The notes beneath the pieces are model-generated. The model searched no databases, was not told the DNA's origin, and saw only the letters and a program-made list of their open reading frames with translations. From contig JAPTMU010000162.1 in the NCBI GenBank assembly GCA_028583405.1, positions 36,668 to 100,667 on the forward strand: a stretch of DNA of 64,000 bases, written 5' to 3'. Source of the stretch: Pogonophryne albipinna (lineage: Eukaryota; Chordata; Actinopteri; Perciformes; Artedidraconidae). A program made the translations under genes and the position numbers. Below, one piece after another: positions 30,493-44,204 of the stretch (positions are counted from its first letter, which is position 1; each line of letters opens with the position of its first letter).

Positions 30493-33400
30493 CCAGTCTA
30501 TCGCCAGTCTATCGCCAGTCTATCGCCAGTCTATCGCCAGTCTATCGCCAGTCTATCGCCAGTCTATCGCCAGTTTACCAGTTTATCATCAGTTTATCAT
30601 CAGTTTACCATCAGTCTATCAGTCTATCAGTTTATCATCAGTCTATCATCAGTTTATCATCAGTTTATCACCAGTCTATCAGTTTATCATCAGTTTATCA
30701 TCAGTCTATCAGTCTATCACCAGTTTATCATCAGTTTATCATCAGTCTATCAGTTTATCATCAGTTTATCATCAGTTTATCATCAGTTTATCATCAGTTT
30801 ATCATCAGTTTATCATCAGTTTATCACCAGTCTATCATCAGTTTATCATCAGTTTACCGTCAGTTTATCATCAGTTTACCAGTTTATCATCAGTCTATCA
30901 GTTTATCATCAGTTTATCATCAGTTTATCACCAGTCTATCATCAGTTTATCACCAGTTTACCGTCAGTTTATCATCAGTTTACCAGTTTATCATCAGTTT
31001 ATCATCAGTTTATCAGTTTATCATCAGTTTACCATCAGTTTACCATCAGTTTATCAGTTTATCATCATTTTATCATCAGTTTATCATCAGTTTATCATCA
31101 GTCTATCAGTTTATCATCAGTTTATCATCAGTCTATCATCAGTTTATCATCAGTTTATCATCAGTTTATCATCAGTTTATCATCAGTCTATCATCAGTTT
31201 ATCACCAGTCTATCATCAGTTTATCATCAGTTTATCATCAGTCTATCAGTTTATCACCAGTTTATCATCAGTTTATCATCAGTCTATCAGTTTATCACCA
31301 GTTTATCATCAGTTTATCATCAGTTTATCATCAGTTTATCATCAGTCTATCATCAGTTTATCACCAGTCTATCATCAGTTTATCATCAGTTTACCGTCAG
31401 TTTATCATCAGTTTACCGTCAGTTTATCATCAGTTTACCAGTTTATCATCAGTCTATCAGTTTATCATCAGTTTATCATCAGTTTATCATCAGTTTACCG
31501 TCAGTTTATCATCAGTTTATCACCAGTTTATTATCAGTTTATCATCAGTCTATCAGTTTATCATCAGTTTATCATCAGTCTATCAGTTTATCATCAGTTT
31601 ATCATCAGTTTATCATCAGTTTATCATCAGTCTATCAGTTTATCATCAGTTTATCATCAGTTTATCATCAGTTTACCGTCAGTTTATCGTCAGTTTATCG
31701 TCAGTTTATCGTCAGTTTATCGTCAGTTTATCATCAGTCTATCATCAGTCTATCATCAGTCTATCATCAGTCTATCATCAGTCTATCATCAGTCTATCAT
31801 CAGTCTATCATCAGTCTATCATCAGTCTATCATCAGTCTATCATCAGTCTATCATCAGTCTATCATCAGTCTATCATCAGTCTATCATCAGTCTATCATC
31901 AGTCTATCATCAGTCTATCATCAGTCTATCATCAGTCTATCACCAGTCTATCACCAGTCTATCACCAGTGTATCACCAGTGTATCACCAGTGTATCACCA
32001 GTCTATAATCAGTCTGTCGCCAGTCTGTCGCCAGTCTGTCGCCAGTCTGTCGCCAGTCTGTCGCCAGTCTGTCGCCAGTCTGTCGCCAGTCTGTCATCAG
32101 TCTATCATCAGTCTATCATCAGTCTATCATCAGTCTATCATCAGTCTATCATCAGTCTATCATCAGTCTATCATCAGTTTACCAGTTTATCATCAGTCTA
32201 TCATCAGTCTATCATCAGTCTATCAGTTTATCACCAGTTTATCATCAGTTTACCAGTTTATCATCAGTCTATCAGTTTATCATCAGTTTATCATCAGTTT
32301 ATCATCAGTTTACTATCAGTTTATCAGTTTATCATCAGTTTATCATCAGTTTATCATCAGTTTATCAGTTTATCATCAGTTTATCATCAGTTTATCATCA
32401 GTCTATCATCAGTCTATCATCAGTTTATCACCAGTCTATCATCAGTTTATCATCAGTTTACCGTCAGTTTATCACCAGTTTATCATCAGTTTATCATCAG
32501 TCTATCATCAGTTTATCATCAGTTTATCATCAGTTTATCATCAGTTTATCACCAGTTTACCGTCAGTTTACCGTCAGTTTACCGTCAGTTTACCGTCAGT
32601 TTACCGTCAGTTTACCGTCAGTTTACAGTCAGTTTACCGTCAGTTTACCGTCAGTTTATCGTCAGTTTATCGTCAGTTTACCGTCAGTTTATCATCAGTT
32701 TATCATCAGTCTATCAGTCTATCATCAGTCTATCATCAGTCTATCATCAGTCTATCATCAGTCTGTCTTCAGTCTGTCTTCAGTCTGTCTTCAGTCTGTC
32801 GTCAGTCTGTCGTCAGTGTCTGTCGTCAGTCTATCGTCAGTCTATCGTCAGTCTATCGTCAGTCTATCGTCAGTCTATCGTCAGTCTATCGTCAGTCTAT
32901 CGTCAGTCTATCGTCAGTCTATCGTCAGTCTATCGTCAGTCTATCGTCAGTCTATCGCCAGTCTATCGCCAGTCTATCGTCAGTCTATCGTCAGTCTATC
33001 GTCAGTCTATCATCAGTCTATCATCAGTTTACCAGTTTATCATCAGTTTACCAGTTTATCATCAGTTTACCAGTTTATCATCAGTTTATCAGTTTATCAG
33101 TTTATCATCAGTTTATCAGTTTATCATCAGTTTACCGTCAGTTTACCGTCAGTTTATCAGTTTACCGTCAGTTTATCATCAGTCTATCATCAGTTTATCA
33201 TCAGTTTATCATCAGTCTATCATCAGTCTATCATCAGTCTATCATCAGTCTATCATCAGTCTATCATCAGTCTGTCATCAGTCTGTCATCAGTTTGTCAT
33301 CAGTCTGTCATCAGTCTGTCATCAGTCTGTCATCAGTCTATCATCAGTCTATCATCAGTCTATCATCAGTCTATCATCAGTCTATCATCAGTCTATCGTC

Positions 33401-36400
33401 AGTCTATCGTCAGTCTATCGTCAGTCTATCGTCAGTCTATCGTCAGTCTATCGTCAGTCTATCGTCAGTCTATCGTCAGTCTATCGTCAGTCTATCGCCA
33501 GTCTATCGCCAGTCTATCGTCAGTTTATCGCCAGTCTATCGTCAGTTTATCAGTTTATCATCAGTCTATCAGTTTATCATCAGTCTATCAGTAGTTTATC
33601 ATCAGTCTATCATCAGTTTATCATCAGTCTATCATCAGTCTATCATCAGTTTATCATCAGTTTATCATCAGTTTATCATCAGTTTATCATCAGTCTATCA
33701 TCAGTCTATCATCAGTCTATCATCAGTTTATCATCAGTTTATCATCAGTCTATCATCAGTCTATCACCAGTCTATCGTCAGTTTATCATCAGTTTACCGT
33801 CAGTTTACCATCAGTTTACCGTCAGTTTATCATCAGTTTATCATCAGTTTATCATCAGTTTATCATCAGTTTATCACCAGTCTATCAGTATATCACCAGT
33901 TTATCATCAGTTTATCATCAGTTTATCATCAGTTTATCATCAGTCTATCACCAGTCTATCATCAGTTTATCATCAGTTTACCGTCAGTTTATCATCAGTT
34001 TACCAGTTTATCATCAGTCTATCAGTTTATCATCAGTTTATCATCAGTTTATCATCAGTTTACCATCAGTTTACCATCAGTTTATCAGTTTATCATCCGT
34101 TTATCAGTTTATCATCAGTTTATCAGTTTACCATCAGTTTATCAGTTTATCATCAGTGTATCATCAGTGTATCACCAGTGTATCATCAGTGTATCACCAG
34201 TCTATCACCAGTCTATCACCAGTCTATCACCAGTCTATCACCAGTCTATCACCAGTCTATCACCAGTCTATCACCAGTCTATCACCAGTCTATCACCAGT
34301 CTATCACCAGTCTATCACCAGTCTATCACCAGTCTATCACCAGTCTATCACCAGTCTATCACCAGTCTATCACCAGTCTATCACCAGTCTATCACCAGTC
34401 TATCACCAGTCTATCACCAGTCTATCACCAGTCTATCACCAGTCTATCACCAGTCTATCACCAGTCTATCACCAGTCTATCACCAGTCTATCACCAGTCT
34501 ATCACCAGTCTATCACCAGTCTATCACCAGTCTATCACCAGTCTATCACCAGTCTATCACCAGTCTATCACCAGTCTATCACCAGTCTATCACCAGTCTA
34601 TCCTCAGTCTATCATCAGTCTATCATCAGTCTATCATCAGTCTATCATCAGTTTATCATCAGTCTATTATCAGTCTATCAGTTTATCAGTTTATCACCAG
34701 TTTACCGTCAGTTTACCGTCAGTTTATCGTAAGTTTACCGTCAGTTTACCGTCAGTTTAGAGTCAGTTTACCGTCAGTTTACCGTCAGTTTACCGTCAGT
34801 TTACCGTCATTTTACCGTCAGTTTACAGTCAGTTTACCGTCAGTTTACCGTCAGTTTATCATCAGTCTATCATCAGTCTATCATCAGTCTATCATCAGTC
34901 TATCATCAGTCTATCATCAGTCTATCATCAGTCTATCATCAGTCTATCATCAGTCTATCATCAGTGTATCACCAGTGTATCACCAGTGTATCACCAGTGT
35001 ATCACCAGTGTATCATCAGTGTATCACCAGTCTATCACCAGTCTATCACCAGTCTATCACCAGTTTATCACCAGTCTATCACCAGTCTATCACCAGTCTA
35101 TCACCAGTCTATCACCAGTCTATCACCAGTCTATCACCAGTCTATCACCAGTCTATCACCAGTCTATCACCAGTCTATCACCAGTCTATCACCAGTCTAT
35201 CACCAGTCTATCACCAGTCTATCACCAGTCTATCACCAGTCTATCACCAGTCTATCACCAGTGTATCACCAGTGTATCACCAGTGTATCACCAGTGTATC
35301 ACCAGTGTATCACCAGTGTATCACCAGTCTATCACCAGTCTATCACCGGTCTATCACCAGTCTACCATCAGTTTACCATCGGTTTATCATCAGTCTATCA
35401 GTTTATCATCAGTTTATCATCAGTTTATCATCAGTTTACCAGTTTATCATCAGTTTATCATCCGTTTATCATCCATTTATCATCAGTTTATCATCAGTCT
35501 ATCATCAGTCTGTCATCAGTCTGTCATCAGTCTATCATCAGTCTATCATCAGTCTATCATCAGTCTATCATCAGTCTATCAGTTTATCATCAGTCTATCA
35601 TCAGTTTATCATCAGTCTATCATCAGTCTATCATCAGTCTATCATCAGTTTATCATCAGTCTATCAGTTTATCATCAGTTTATCATCAGTTTATCATCAG
35701 TCTATCATCAGTCTATCATCAGTCTATCATCAGTTTATCATCAGTTTATCATCAGTCTATCATCAGTCTATCATCAGTCTATCATCAGTCTATCATCAGT
35801 CTATCATCAGTCTATCATCAGTCTATCATCAGTTTATCATCAGTCTATCATCAGTTTATCATCAGTCTATCATCAGTTTATCATCAGTCTATCATCAGTT
35901 TATCATCAGTCTATCATCAGTTTATCATCAGTCTATCATCAGTTTATCATCAGTCTATCATCAGTCTATCATCAGTCTATCATCAGTCTATCATCAGTCT
36001 ATCACCAGTCTATCACCAGTGTATCATCAGTGTATCACCAGTTTATCACCAGTCTATAATCAGTCTATCATCAGTCTATCATCAGTCTATCATCAGTCTA
36101 TCATCAGTCTATCATCAGTCTATCATCAGTCTATCATCAGTCTATCATCAGTCTATCATCAGTCTATCATCAGTCTATCATCAGTCTATCATCAGTCTAT
36201 CATCAGTCTATCATCAGTCTGTCATCAGTCTGTCATCAGTCTGTCATCAGTCTGTCATCAGTTTATCAGTTTATCATCAGTCTATCATCAGTTTATCATC
36301 AGTCTATCATCAGTTTATCATCAGTTTATCAGTTTATCATCAGTCTATCATCAGTCTATCATCAGTTTATCATCAGTCTATCATCAGTCTATCATCAGTC

Positions 36401-39400
36401 TATCATCAGTCTATCATCAGTCTATCATCAGTCTATCATCAGTCTATCATCAGTCTATCATCAGTCTATCATCAGTCTATCATCAGTCTATCATCAGTCT
36501 ATCATCAGTTTATCATCAGTCTATCATCAGTTTATCAGTTTATCATCCGTTTATCATCAGTTTATCATCAGTTTATCATCAGTCTGTCATCAGTTTATCA
36601 TCAGTTTATCATCAGTCTATCATCAGTTTATCATCAGTTTATCATCAGTCTATCAGTTTATCATCAGTTTATCATCAGTCTATCATCAGTCTATCATCAG
36701 TCTATCATCAGTCTATCATCAGTTTATCATCAGTCTATCATCAGTCTATCATCAGTTTATCATCAGTCTATCATCAGTTTATCATCAGTTTATCATCAGT
36801 CTATCATCAGTTTATCATCAGTTTATCATCAGTCTATCATCAGTCTATCATCAGTCTATCATCAGTCTATCATCAGTCTATCATCAGTCTATCATCAGTC
36901 TATCATCAGTCTATCATCAGTCTATCATCAGTCTATCATCAGTCTATCACCAGTCTATCACCAGTCTATCACCAGTCTATCACCAGTCTATCACCAGTCT
37001 ATCACCAGTCTATCACCAGTCTATCACCAGTCTATCATCAGTCTATCACCAGTCTATCACCAGTCTATCATCAGTCTATCATCAGTCTATCATCAGTCTA
37101 TCATCAGTCTATCATCAGTCTATCATCAGTCTATCATCAGTCTATCATCAGTCTATCATCAGTCTATCATCAGTTTATCATCAGTCTATCATCAGTCTAT
37201 CATCAGTCTATCATCAGTCTATCATCAGTCTATCATCAGTCTGTCATCAGTCTGTCATCAGTTTATCATCAGTCTATCATCAGTCTATCATCAGTTTATC
37301 ATCAGTTTATCATCAGTTTATCATCAGTTTATCATCAGTTTATCATCAGTCTATCATCAGTCTATCATCAGTCTATCATCAGTCTATCATCAGTTTATCA
37401 TTGTCTATCATCAGTTTATCATCAGTCTATCATCAGTTTATCATCAGTTTATCATCAGTCTATCATCAGTTTATCATCAGTCTATCATCAGTTTATCATC
37501 AGTTTACCAGCTTATCATCAGTTTATCATCAGTCTATCATCAGTTTATCATCAGTTTATCATTAGTTTACCATCAGTTTATCATTAGTTTACCATCAGTC
37601 TATCAGTTTATCATCAGTTTATCATCAGTCTATCATCAGTTTATCATCAGTTTATCATCAGTCTATCATCAGTCTATCATCAGTCTATCATCAGTCTATC
37701 ATCAGTTTATCATCAGTCTATCATCAGTCTATCATCAGTCTATCATCAGTTTATCATCAGTCTATCATCAGTCTATCATCAGTCTATCATCAGTCTATCA
37801 TCAGTCTATCATCAGTTTATCATCAGTCTATCATCAGTTTATCATCAGTTTATCATCAGTCTATCATCAGTCTATCATCAGTCTATCATCAGTTTATCAT
37901 CAGTCTATCATCAGTCTATCATCAGTTTATCATCAGTCTATCATCAGTCTATCATCAGTCTATCATCAGTCTGTCATCAGTCTGTCATCAGTCTATCATC
38001 AGTTTATCAGTTTATCATCAGTCTATCATCAGTCTATCATCAGTCTATCATCAGTCTATCATCAGTTTATCATCAGTATATCATCAGTCTATCATCAGTC
38101 TATCATCAGTCTATCATCAGTCTGTCATCAGTCTGTCATCAGTTTATCATCAGTCTATCATCAGTCTATCATCAGTCTATCATCAGTCTATCATCAGTTT
38201 ATCATCAGTCTATCATCAGTCTATCATCAGTCTATCATCAGTCTATCATCAGTTTATCATCAGTCAATCTTCAGTCTGTCATCAGTTTATCATCAGTCTA
38301 TCATCAGTTTATCATCAGTCTATCATCAGTCTATCATCAGTTTATCATCAGTTTATCATCAGTTTATCAGTTTATCATCAGTCTATCATCAGTTTATCAT
38401 CAGTTTATCATCAGTTTATCACCAGTTTATTATCAGTTTATCATCAGTCTATCAGTTTATCATCAGTTTATCATCAGTTTATCATCAGTTTATCATCAGT
38501 TTATCATCAGTTTATCATCAGTTTATCATCAGTCGATCAGTTTATCATCAGTTTATCATCAGTTTATCATCAGTTTACCGTCAGTTTACCGTCAGTTTAC
38601 CGTCAGTTTATCGTAAGTTTATCGTCAGTTTACCGTCAGTTTACAGTCAGTTTACAGTCAGTTTACCGTCAGTTTATCATCAGTCTATCATCAGTCTATC
38701 ATCAGTCTATCATCAGTTTACCATCAGTTTATCATCAGTTTATCATCAGTCTATCATCAGTCTATCATCAGTTTATCACCAGTCTATCATCAGTCTATCA
38801 TCAGTCTATCATCAGTCTATCATCAGTTTATCATCAGTGTATCACCAGTTTATCACCAGTCTATAATCAGTCTATCACCAGTCTATCATCAGTTTATCAT
38901 CAGTCTATCATCAGTCTATCATCAGTCTATCATCAGTCTATCATCAGTCTATCATCAGTCTATCATCAGTCTATCATCAGTCTATCATCAGTCTATCGTC
39001 AGTCTATCGTCAGTCTATCATCAGTTTACCAGTTTATCATCAGTTTATCATCAGTTTATCATCAGTCTATCATCAGTTTATCATCAGTTTATCATCAGTC
39101 TATCAGTTTATCATCAGTTTATCATCAGTCTATCAGTTTATCATCAGTTTATCATCAGTTTATCATCAGTTTATCATCAGTCTATCATCAGTCTATCATC
39201 AGTCTATCATCAGTCTATCATCAGTCTATCATCAGTCTATCATCAGTCTATCATCAGTTTATCATCAGTCTATCATCAGTTTATCATCAGTTTATCATCA
39301 GTATATCATCAGTCTATCATCAGTCTGTCATCAGTTTATCATCAGTTTATCGTCAGTCTATCGTCAGTCTATCGTCAGTCTATCGTCAGTTTATCGTCAG

Positions 39401-42400
39401 TTTATCGTCAGTCTATCGTCAGTCTATCGTCAGTCTATCGTCAGTCTACCGTCAGTCTACCGTCAGTTTACCATCAGTCTATCATCAGTCTATCATCAGT
39501 CTATCATCAGTCTATCATCAGTCTATCATCAGTTTACCATCAGTTTATCATCAGTCTATCATCAGTCTATCATCAGTCTATCATCAGTCTATCATCAGTC
39601 TATCATCAGTCTATCATCAGTTTATCATCAGTTTATCATCAGTTTATCATCAGTCTATCATCAGTGTATCATCAGTGTACCATCAGTTTATCATCAGTTT
39701 ATCATCAGTCTATCATCAGTCTATCATCAGTCTATCATCAGTCTATCATCAGTCTATCATCAGTCTATCACCAGTCTATCACCAGTCTATCACCAGTCTA
39801 TCACCAGTCTATCATCAGTTTATCATCAGTCTATCAGTTTATCATCAGTTTATCATCAGTCTATCATCAGTTTATCATCAGTCTATCAGTTTATCATCAG
39901 TCTATCATCAGTCTATCATCAGTTTATCATCAGTCTATCATCAGTCTATCATCAGTCTATCATCAGTCTATCATCAGTCTATCATCAGTCTATCATCAGT
40001 CTATCATCAGTCTATCATCAGTCTATCATCAGTCTATCATCAGTCTATCATCAGTCTATCATCAGTCTATCATCAGTCTATCATCAGTTTATCATCAGTT
40101 TATCATCAGTTTATCATCAGTTTATCATCAGTTTATCATCAGTTTATCAGTTTATCATCAGTCTATCATCAGTCTATCATCAGTTTATCATCAGTTTATC
40201 TTCAGTCTATCATCAGTCTATCATCAGTCTATCATCAGTCTGTCATCAGTTTATCATCAGTCTATCATCAGTTTATCATCAGTTTATCAGTTTATCATCA
40301 GTCTATCATCAGTCTATCATCAGTCTATCATCAGTTTATCTTCAGTCTATCATCAGTCTATCATCAGTCTATCATCAGTCTGTCATCAGTTTATCATCAG
40401 TCTATCATCAGTTTATCATCAGTTTATCAGTTTATCATCAGTCTATCATCAGTCTATCATCAGTTTATCATCAGTCTATCATCAGTTTATCATCAGTTTA
40501 TCATCAGTTTATCATTGTCTATCATCAGTTTATCATCAGTCTATCATCAGTTTATCATCAGTTTATCATCAGTTTATCATCAGTCTATCATCAGTTTATC
40601 ATCAGTCTATCATCAGTTTATCATCAGTTTATCATCAGTTTATCATCAGTCTATCATCAGTTTATCATCAGTTTACCAGTTTATCATCAGTTTATCATCA
40701 GTCTATCATCAGTTTATCATCAGTTTATCAATTCAGTTATACATCAGTTTTACCATCAGTTTATCAGTCTATCATCAGTTTATCATCAGTTTATCAATTT
40801 TCATCAGTTATCATCAGTTTATCATCAGTTTATCATCAGTCTATCATCAGTCTATCATCAGTCTATCATCAGTCTATCATCAGTCTATCATCAGTCTATC
40901 ATCAGTTATAATCAGTCTATCATCAGTTTATCATCAGTTTATCATCAGTCTATCATCAGTTATCATCAGTCTTATCATCAGTTTATCATCAGTTTATCAT
41001 CAGTTATCATCAGTCTATCATCAGTCTATCATCAGTCTATCATCAGTCTATCATCAGTTTATCCATCAGTTTATCATCAGTCTATCATCAGTCTATCATC
41101 AGTCTATCACCAGTCTATCATCAGTCTATCATCAGTTATCATCAGTTATCATCAGTTTATCATCAGTCTATCATCAGTCTATCATCAGTCTATCATCAGT
41201 CTTAGCATCAGTTTACATCAGTTTATCATCAGTTATCATCAGTCTATCATCAGTCTATTCATCAGTTTATCATCAGTTCTATCATCAGTTTATCATCAGT
41301 TTATCATCAGTCTATCATCAGTTTATCATCAGTTTATCATCAGTTTATCATCAGTCTATCATCAGTCTATCATCAGTCTATCATCAGTCTATCATCAGTC
41401 TATCATCAGTCTATCATCAGTCTATCATCAGTTTATCATCAGTTTATCATCAGTCTATCATCAGTCTATCATCAGTCTATCATCAGTCTATCATCAGTCT
41501 ATCATCAGTCTATCATCAGTTTATCATCAGTCTATCATCAGTTTATCATCAGTTTATCATCAGTTTATCATCAGTCTATCATCAGTCTATCATCAGTCTA
41601 TCATCAGTTTATCATCAGTTTATCATCAGTTTATCATCAGTCTATCATCAGTCTATCATCAGTCCTATCATCAGTCTATCATCAGTTTATCATCAGTCTA
41701 TCATCAGTTTATCATCAGTCTATCATCAGTTTATCATCAGTTTATCATCAGTCTATCATCAGTCTATCATCAGTCTATCATCAGTTTATCTTCAGTCTAT
41801 CATCAGTCTATCATCAGTCTATCATCAGTCTGTCATCAGTCTGTCATCAGTCTATCATCAGTCTATCATCAGTTTATCAGTTTATCATCAGTCTATCATC
41901 AGTCTATCATCAGTTTATCATCAGTCTATCAGTTTATCATCAGTTTATCATCAGTTTATCATCAGTTTACCAGTTTATCATCAGTTTATCAGTTTATCAT
42001 CAGTTTACCATCAGTTTATCAGTTTATCATCCGTTTATCATCAGTTTATCATCAGTTTATCATCAGTTTATCATCAGTCTATCATCAGTCTGTCATCAGT
42101 TTATCATCAGTTTATCATCAGTCTATCATCAGTCTATCATCAGTCTATCATCAGTTTATCATCAGTTTATCATCAGTCTATCATCAGTTTATCATCAGTT
42201 TATCAGTTTATCATCAGTCTATCATCAGTCTATCATCAGTTTATCATCAGTCTATCATCAGTTTATCATCAGTTTATCAGTTTATCATCAGTCTATCATC
42301 AGTTTATCATCAGTTTATCATCAGTCTATCATCAGTTTATCATCAGTTTATCATCAGTTTATCATTGTCTATCATCAGTTTATCATCAGTCTATCATCAG

Positions 42401-43204
42401 TTTATCATCAGTCTATCATCAGTTTATCATCAGTCTATCATCAGTTTATCATCAGTTTATCATCAGTTTATCATCAGTTTATCATCAGTTTATCATCAGT
42501 CTATCATCAGTTTATCATCAGTTTACCAGTTTATCATCAGTCTATCATCAGTTTATCATCAGTTTATCATCAGTCTATCAGTTTACCATCAGTTTATCAG
42601 TTTACCATCAGTTTATCATCAGTTTACCATCAGTTTACCGTCAGTTTACCGTCAGTTTATCGTCAGTTTACCGTCAGTTTACCATCAGTTTTTCATCAGT
42701 TTACCATCAGTTTACCATCAGTTTACCGTCAGTTTACCGTCAGTTTACCGTCAGTTTACCGTCAGTTTATCGTCAGTTTACCATCAGTTTACCGTCAGTT
42801 TATCGTCAGTTTACCGTCAGTTTACCATCAGTTTATCATCAGTTTACCATCAGTTTATCAGTTTACCATCAGTTTATCATCAGTTTACCATCAGTTTACC
42901 GTCAGTTTACCGTCAGTTTACCGTCAGTTTACCGTCAGTTTACCGTCAGTTTATCATCAGTTTATCATCAGTTATCAGTTATCAGTTTTATCATCAGTTT
43001 ATCATCAGTTTATCAGTTTATCATCAGTTTATCATCAGTTTATCATCAGTCTATCATCAGTCTATCATCAGTCTATCATCAGTCTATAATCAGTTTATCA
43101 TCAGTTTATCATCAGTTTATCATCAGTCAATCACCAGTCTATCATCAGTTTATCATCAGTTTATCATCAGTTTATCATCAGTTTATCATCAGTCTATCAT
43201 CAGT
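30493..43204. repeat. Giant 11-bp satellite, block 4
   Basis: Mostly CAGTCTATCAT and CAGTTTATCAT units with 8-base CAGTTTAT forms. It contains homogeneous islands: CAGTCTATCGC at 30495-30570, CAGTCTGTCGC at 32010-32090, CAGTCTATCGT at about 32820-33005 and 33390-33500, CAGTCTATCAC at 34199-34602 and 35025-35260, and CAGTGTATCAC at 34960-35030 and 35260-35330. A CGT-type patch occurs at 42600-42950. The stretch 40730-41285 carries many one- and two-base indels unlike the rest. Confidence 0.97.
34199..34602. repeat. Homogenised CAGTCTATCAC sub-array, about 36 units
   Basis: Essentially identical 11-base units over 400 bases, bordered on the left by CAGTGTATCAC/CAGTGTATCAT units and on the right by CAGTCTATCAT. 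The same CTATCAC and GTATCAC succession recurs at 34960-35340. Confidence 0.95.
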
Positions 43205-44204
43205 NNNNNNNNNNNNNNNNNNNNNNNNNNNNNNNNNNNNNNNNNNNNNNNNNNNNNNNNNNNNNNNNNNNNNNNNNNNNNNNNNNNNNNNNNNNNNNNN
43301 NNNNNNNNNNNNNNNNNNNNNNNNNNNNNNNNNNNNNNNNNNNNNNNNNNNNNNNNNNNNNNNNNNNNNNNNNNNNNNNNNNNNNNNNNNNNNNNNNNNN
43401 NNNNNNNNNNNNNNNNNNNNNNNNNNNNNNNNNNNNNNNNNNNNNNNNNNNNNNNNNNNNNNNNNNNNNNNNNNNNNNNNNNNNNNNNNNNNNNNNNNNN
43501 NNNNNNNNNNNNNNNNNNNNNNNNNNNNNNNNNNNNNNNNNNNNNNNNNNNNNNNNNNNNNNNNNNNNNNNNNNNNNNNNNNNNNNNNNNNNNNNNNNNN
43601 NNNNNNNNNNNNNNNNNNNNNNNNNNNNNNNNNNNNNNNNNNNNNNNNNNNNNNNNNNNNNNNNNNNNNNNNNNNNNNNNNNNNNNNNNNNNNNNNNNNN
43701 NNNNNNNNNNNNNNNNNNNNNNNNNNNNNNNNNNNNNNNNNNNNNNNNNNNNNNNNNNNNNNNNNNNNNNNNNNNNNNNNNNNNNNNNNNNNNNNNNNNN
43801 NNNNNNNNNNNNNNNNNNNNNNNNNNNNNNNNNNNNNNNNNNNNNNNNNNNNNNNNNNNNNNNNNNNNNNNNNNNNNNNNNNNNNNNNNNNNNNNNNNNN
43901 NNNNNNNNNNNNNNNNNNNNNNNNNNNNNNNNNNNNNNNNNNNNNNNNNNNNNNNNNNNNNNNNNNNNNNNNNNNNNNNNNNNNNNNNNNNNNNNNNNNN
44001 NNNNNNNNNNNNNNNNNNNNNNNNNNNNNNNNNNNNNNNNNNNNNNNNNNNNNNNNNNNNNNNNNNNNNNNNNNNNNNNNNNNNNNNNNNNNNNNNNNNN
44101 NNNNNNNNNNNNNNNNNNNNNNNNNNNNNNNNNNNNNNNNNNNNNNNNNNNNNNNNNNNNNNNNNNNNNNNNNNNNNNNNNNNNNNNNNNNNNNNNNNNN
44201 NNNN
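43205..44204. other. Assembly gap (1000 N)
   Basis: Exactly 1000 unknown bases inside the satellite. The left flank resembles the 16.4 and 22.1 kb modules (CAGTCAATCACCAG marker). The right flank carries the GTGTATCACCAG...CTATAATCAG marker seen elsewhere in block 5. Confidence 0.99.
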
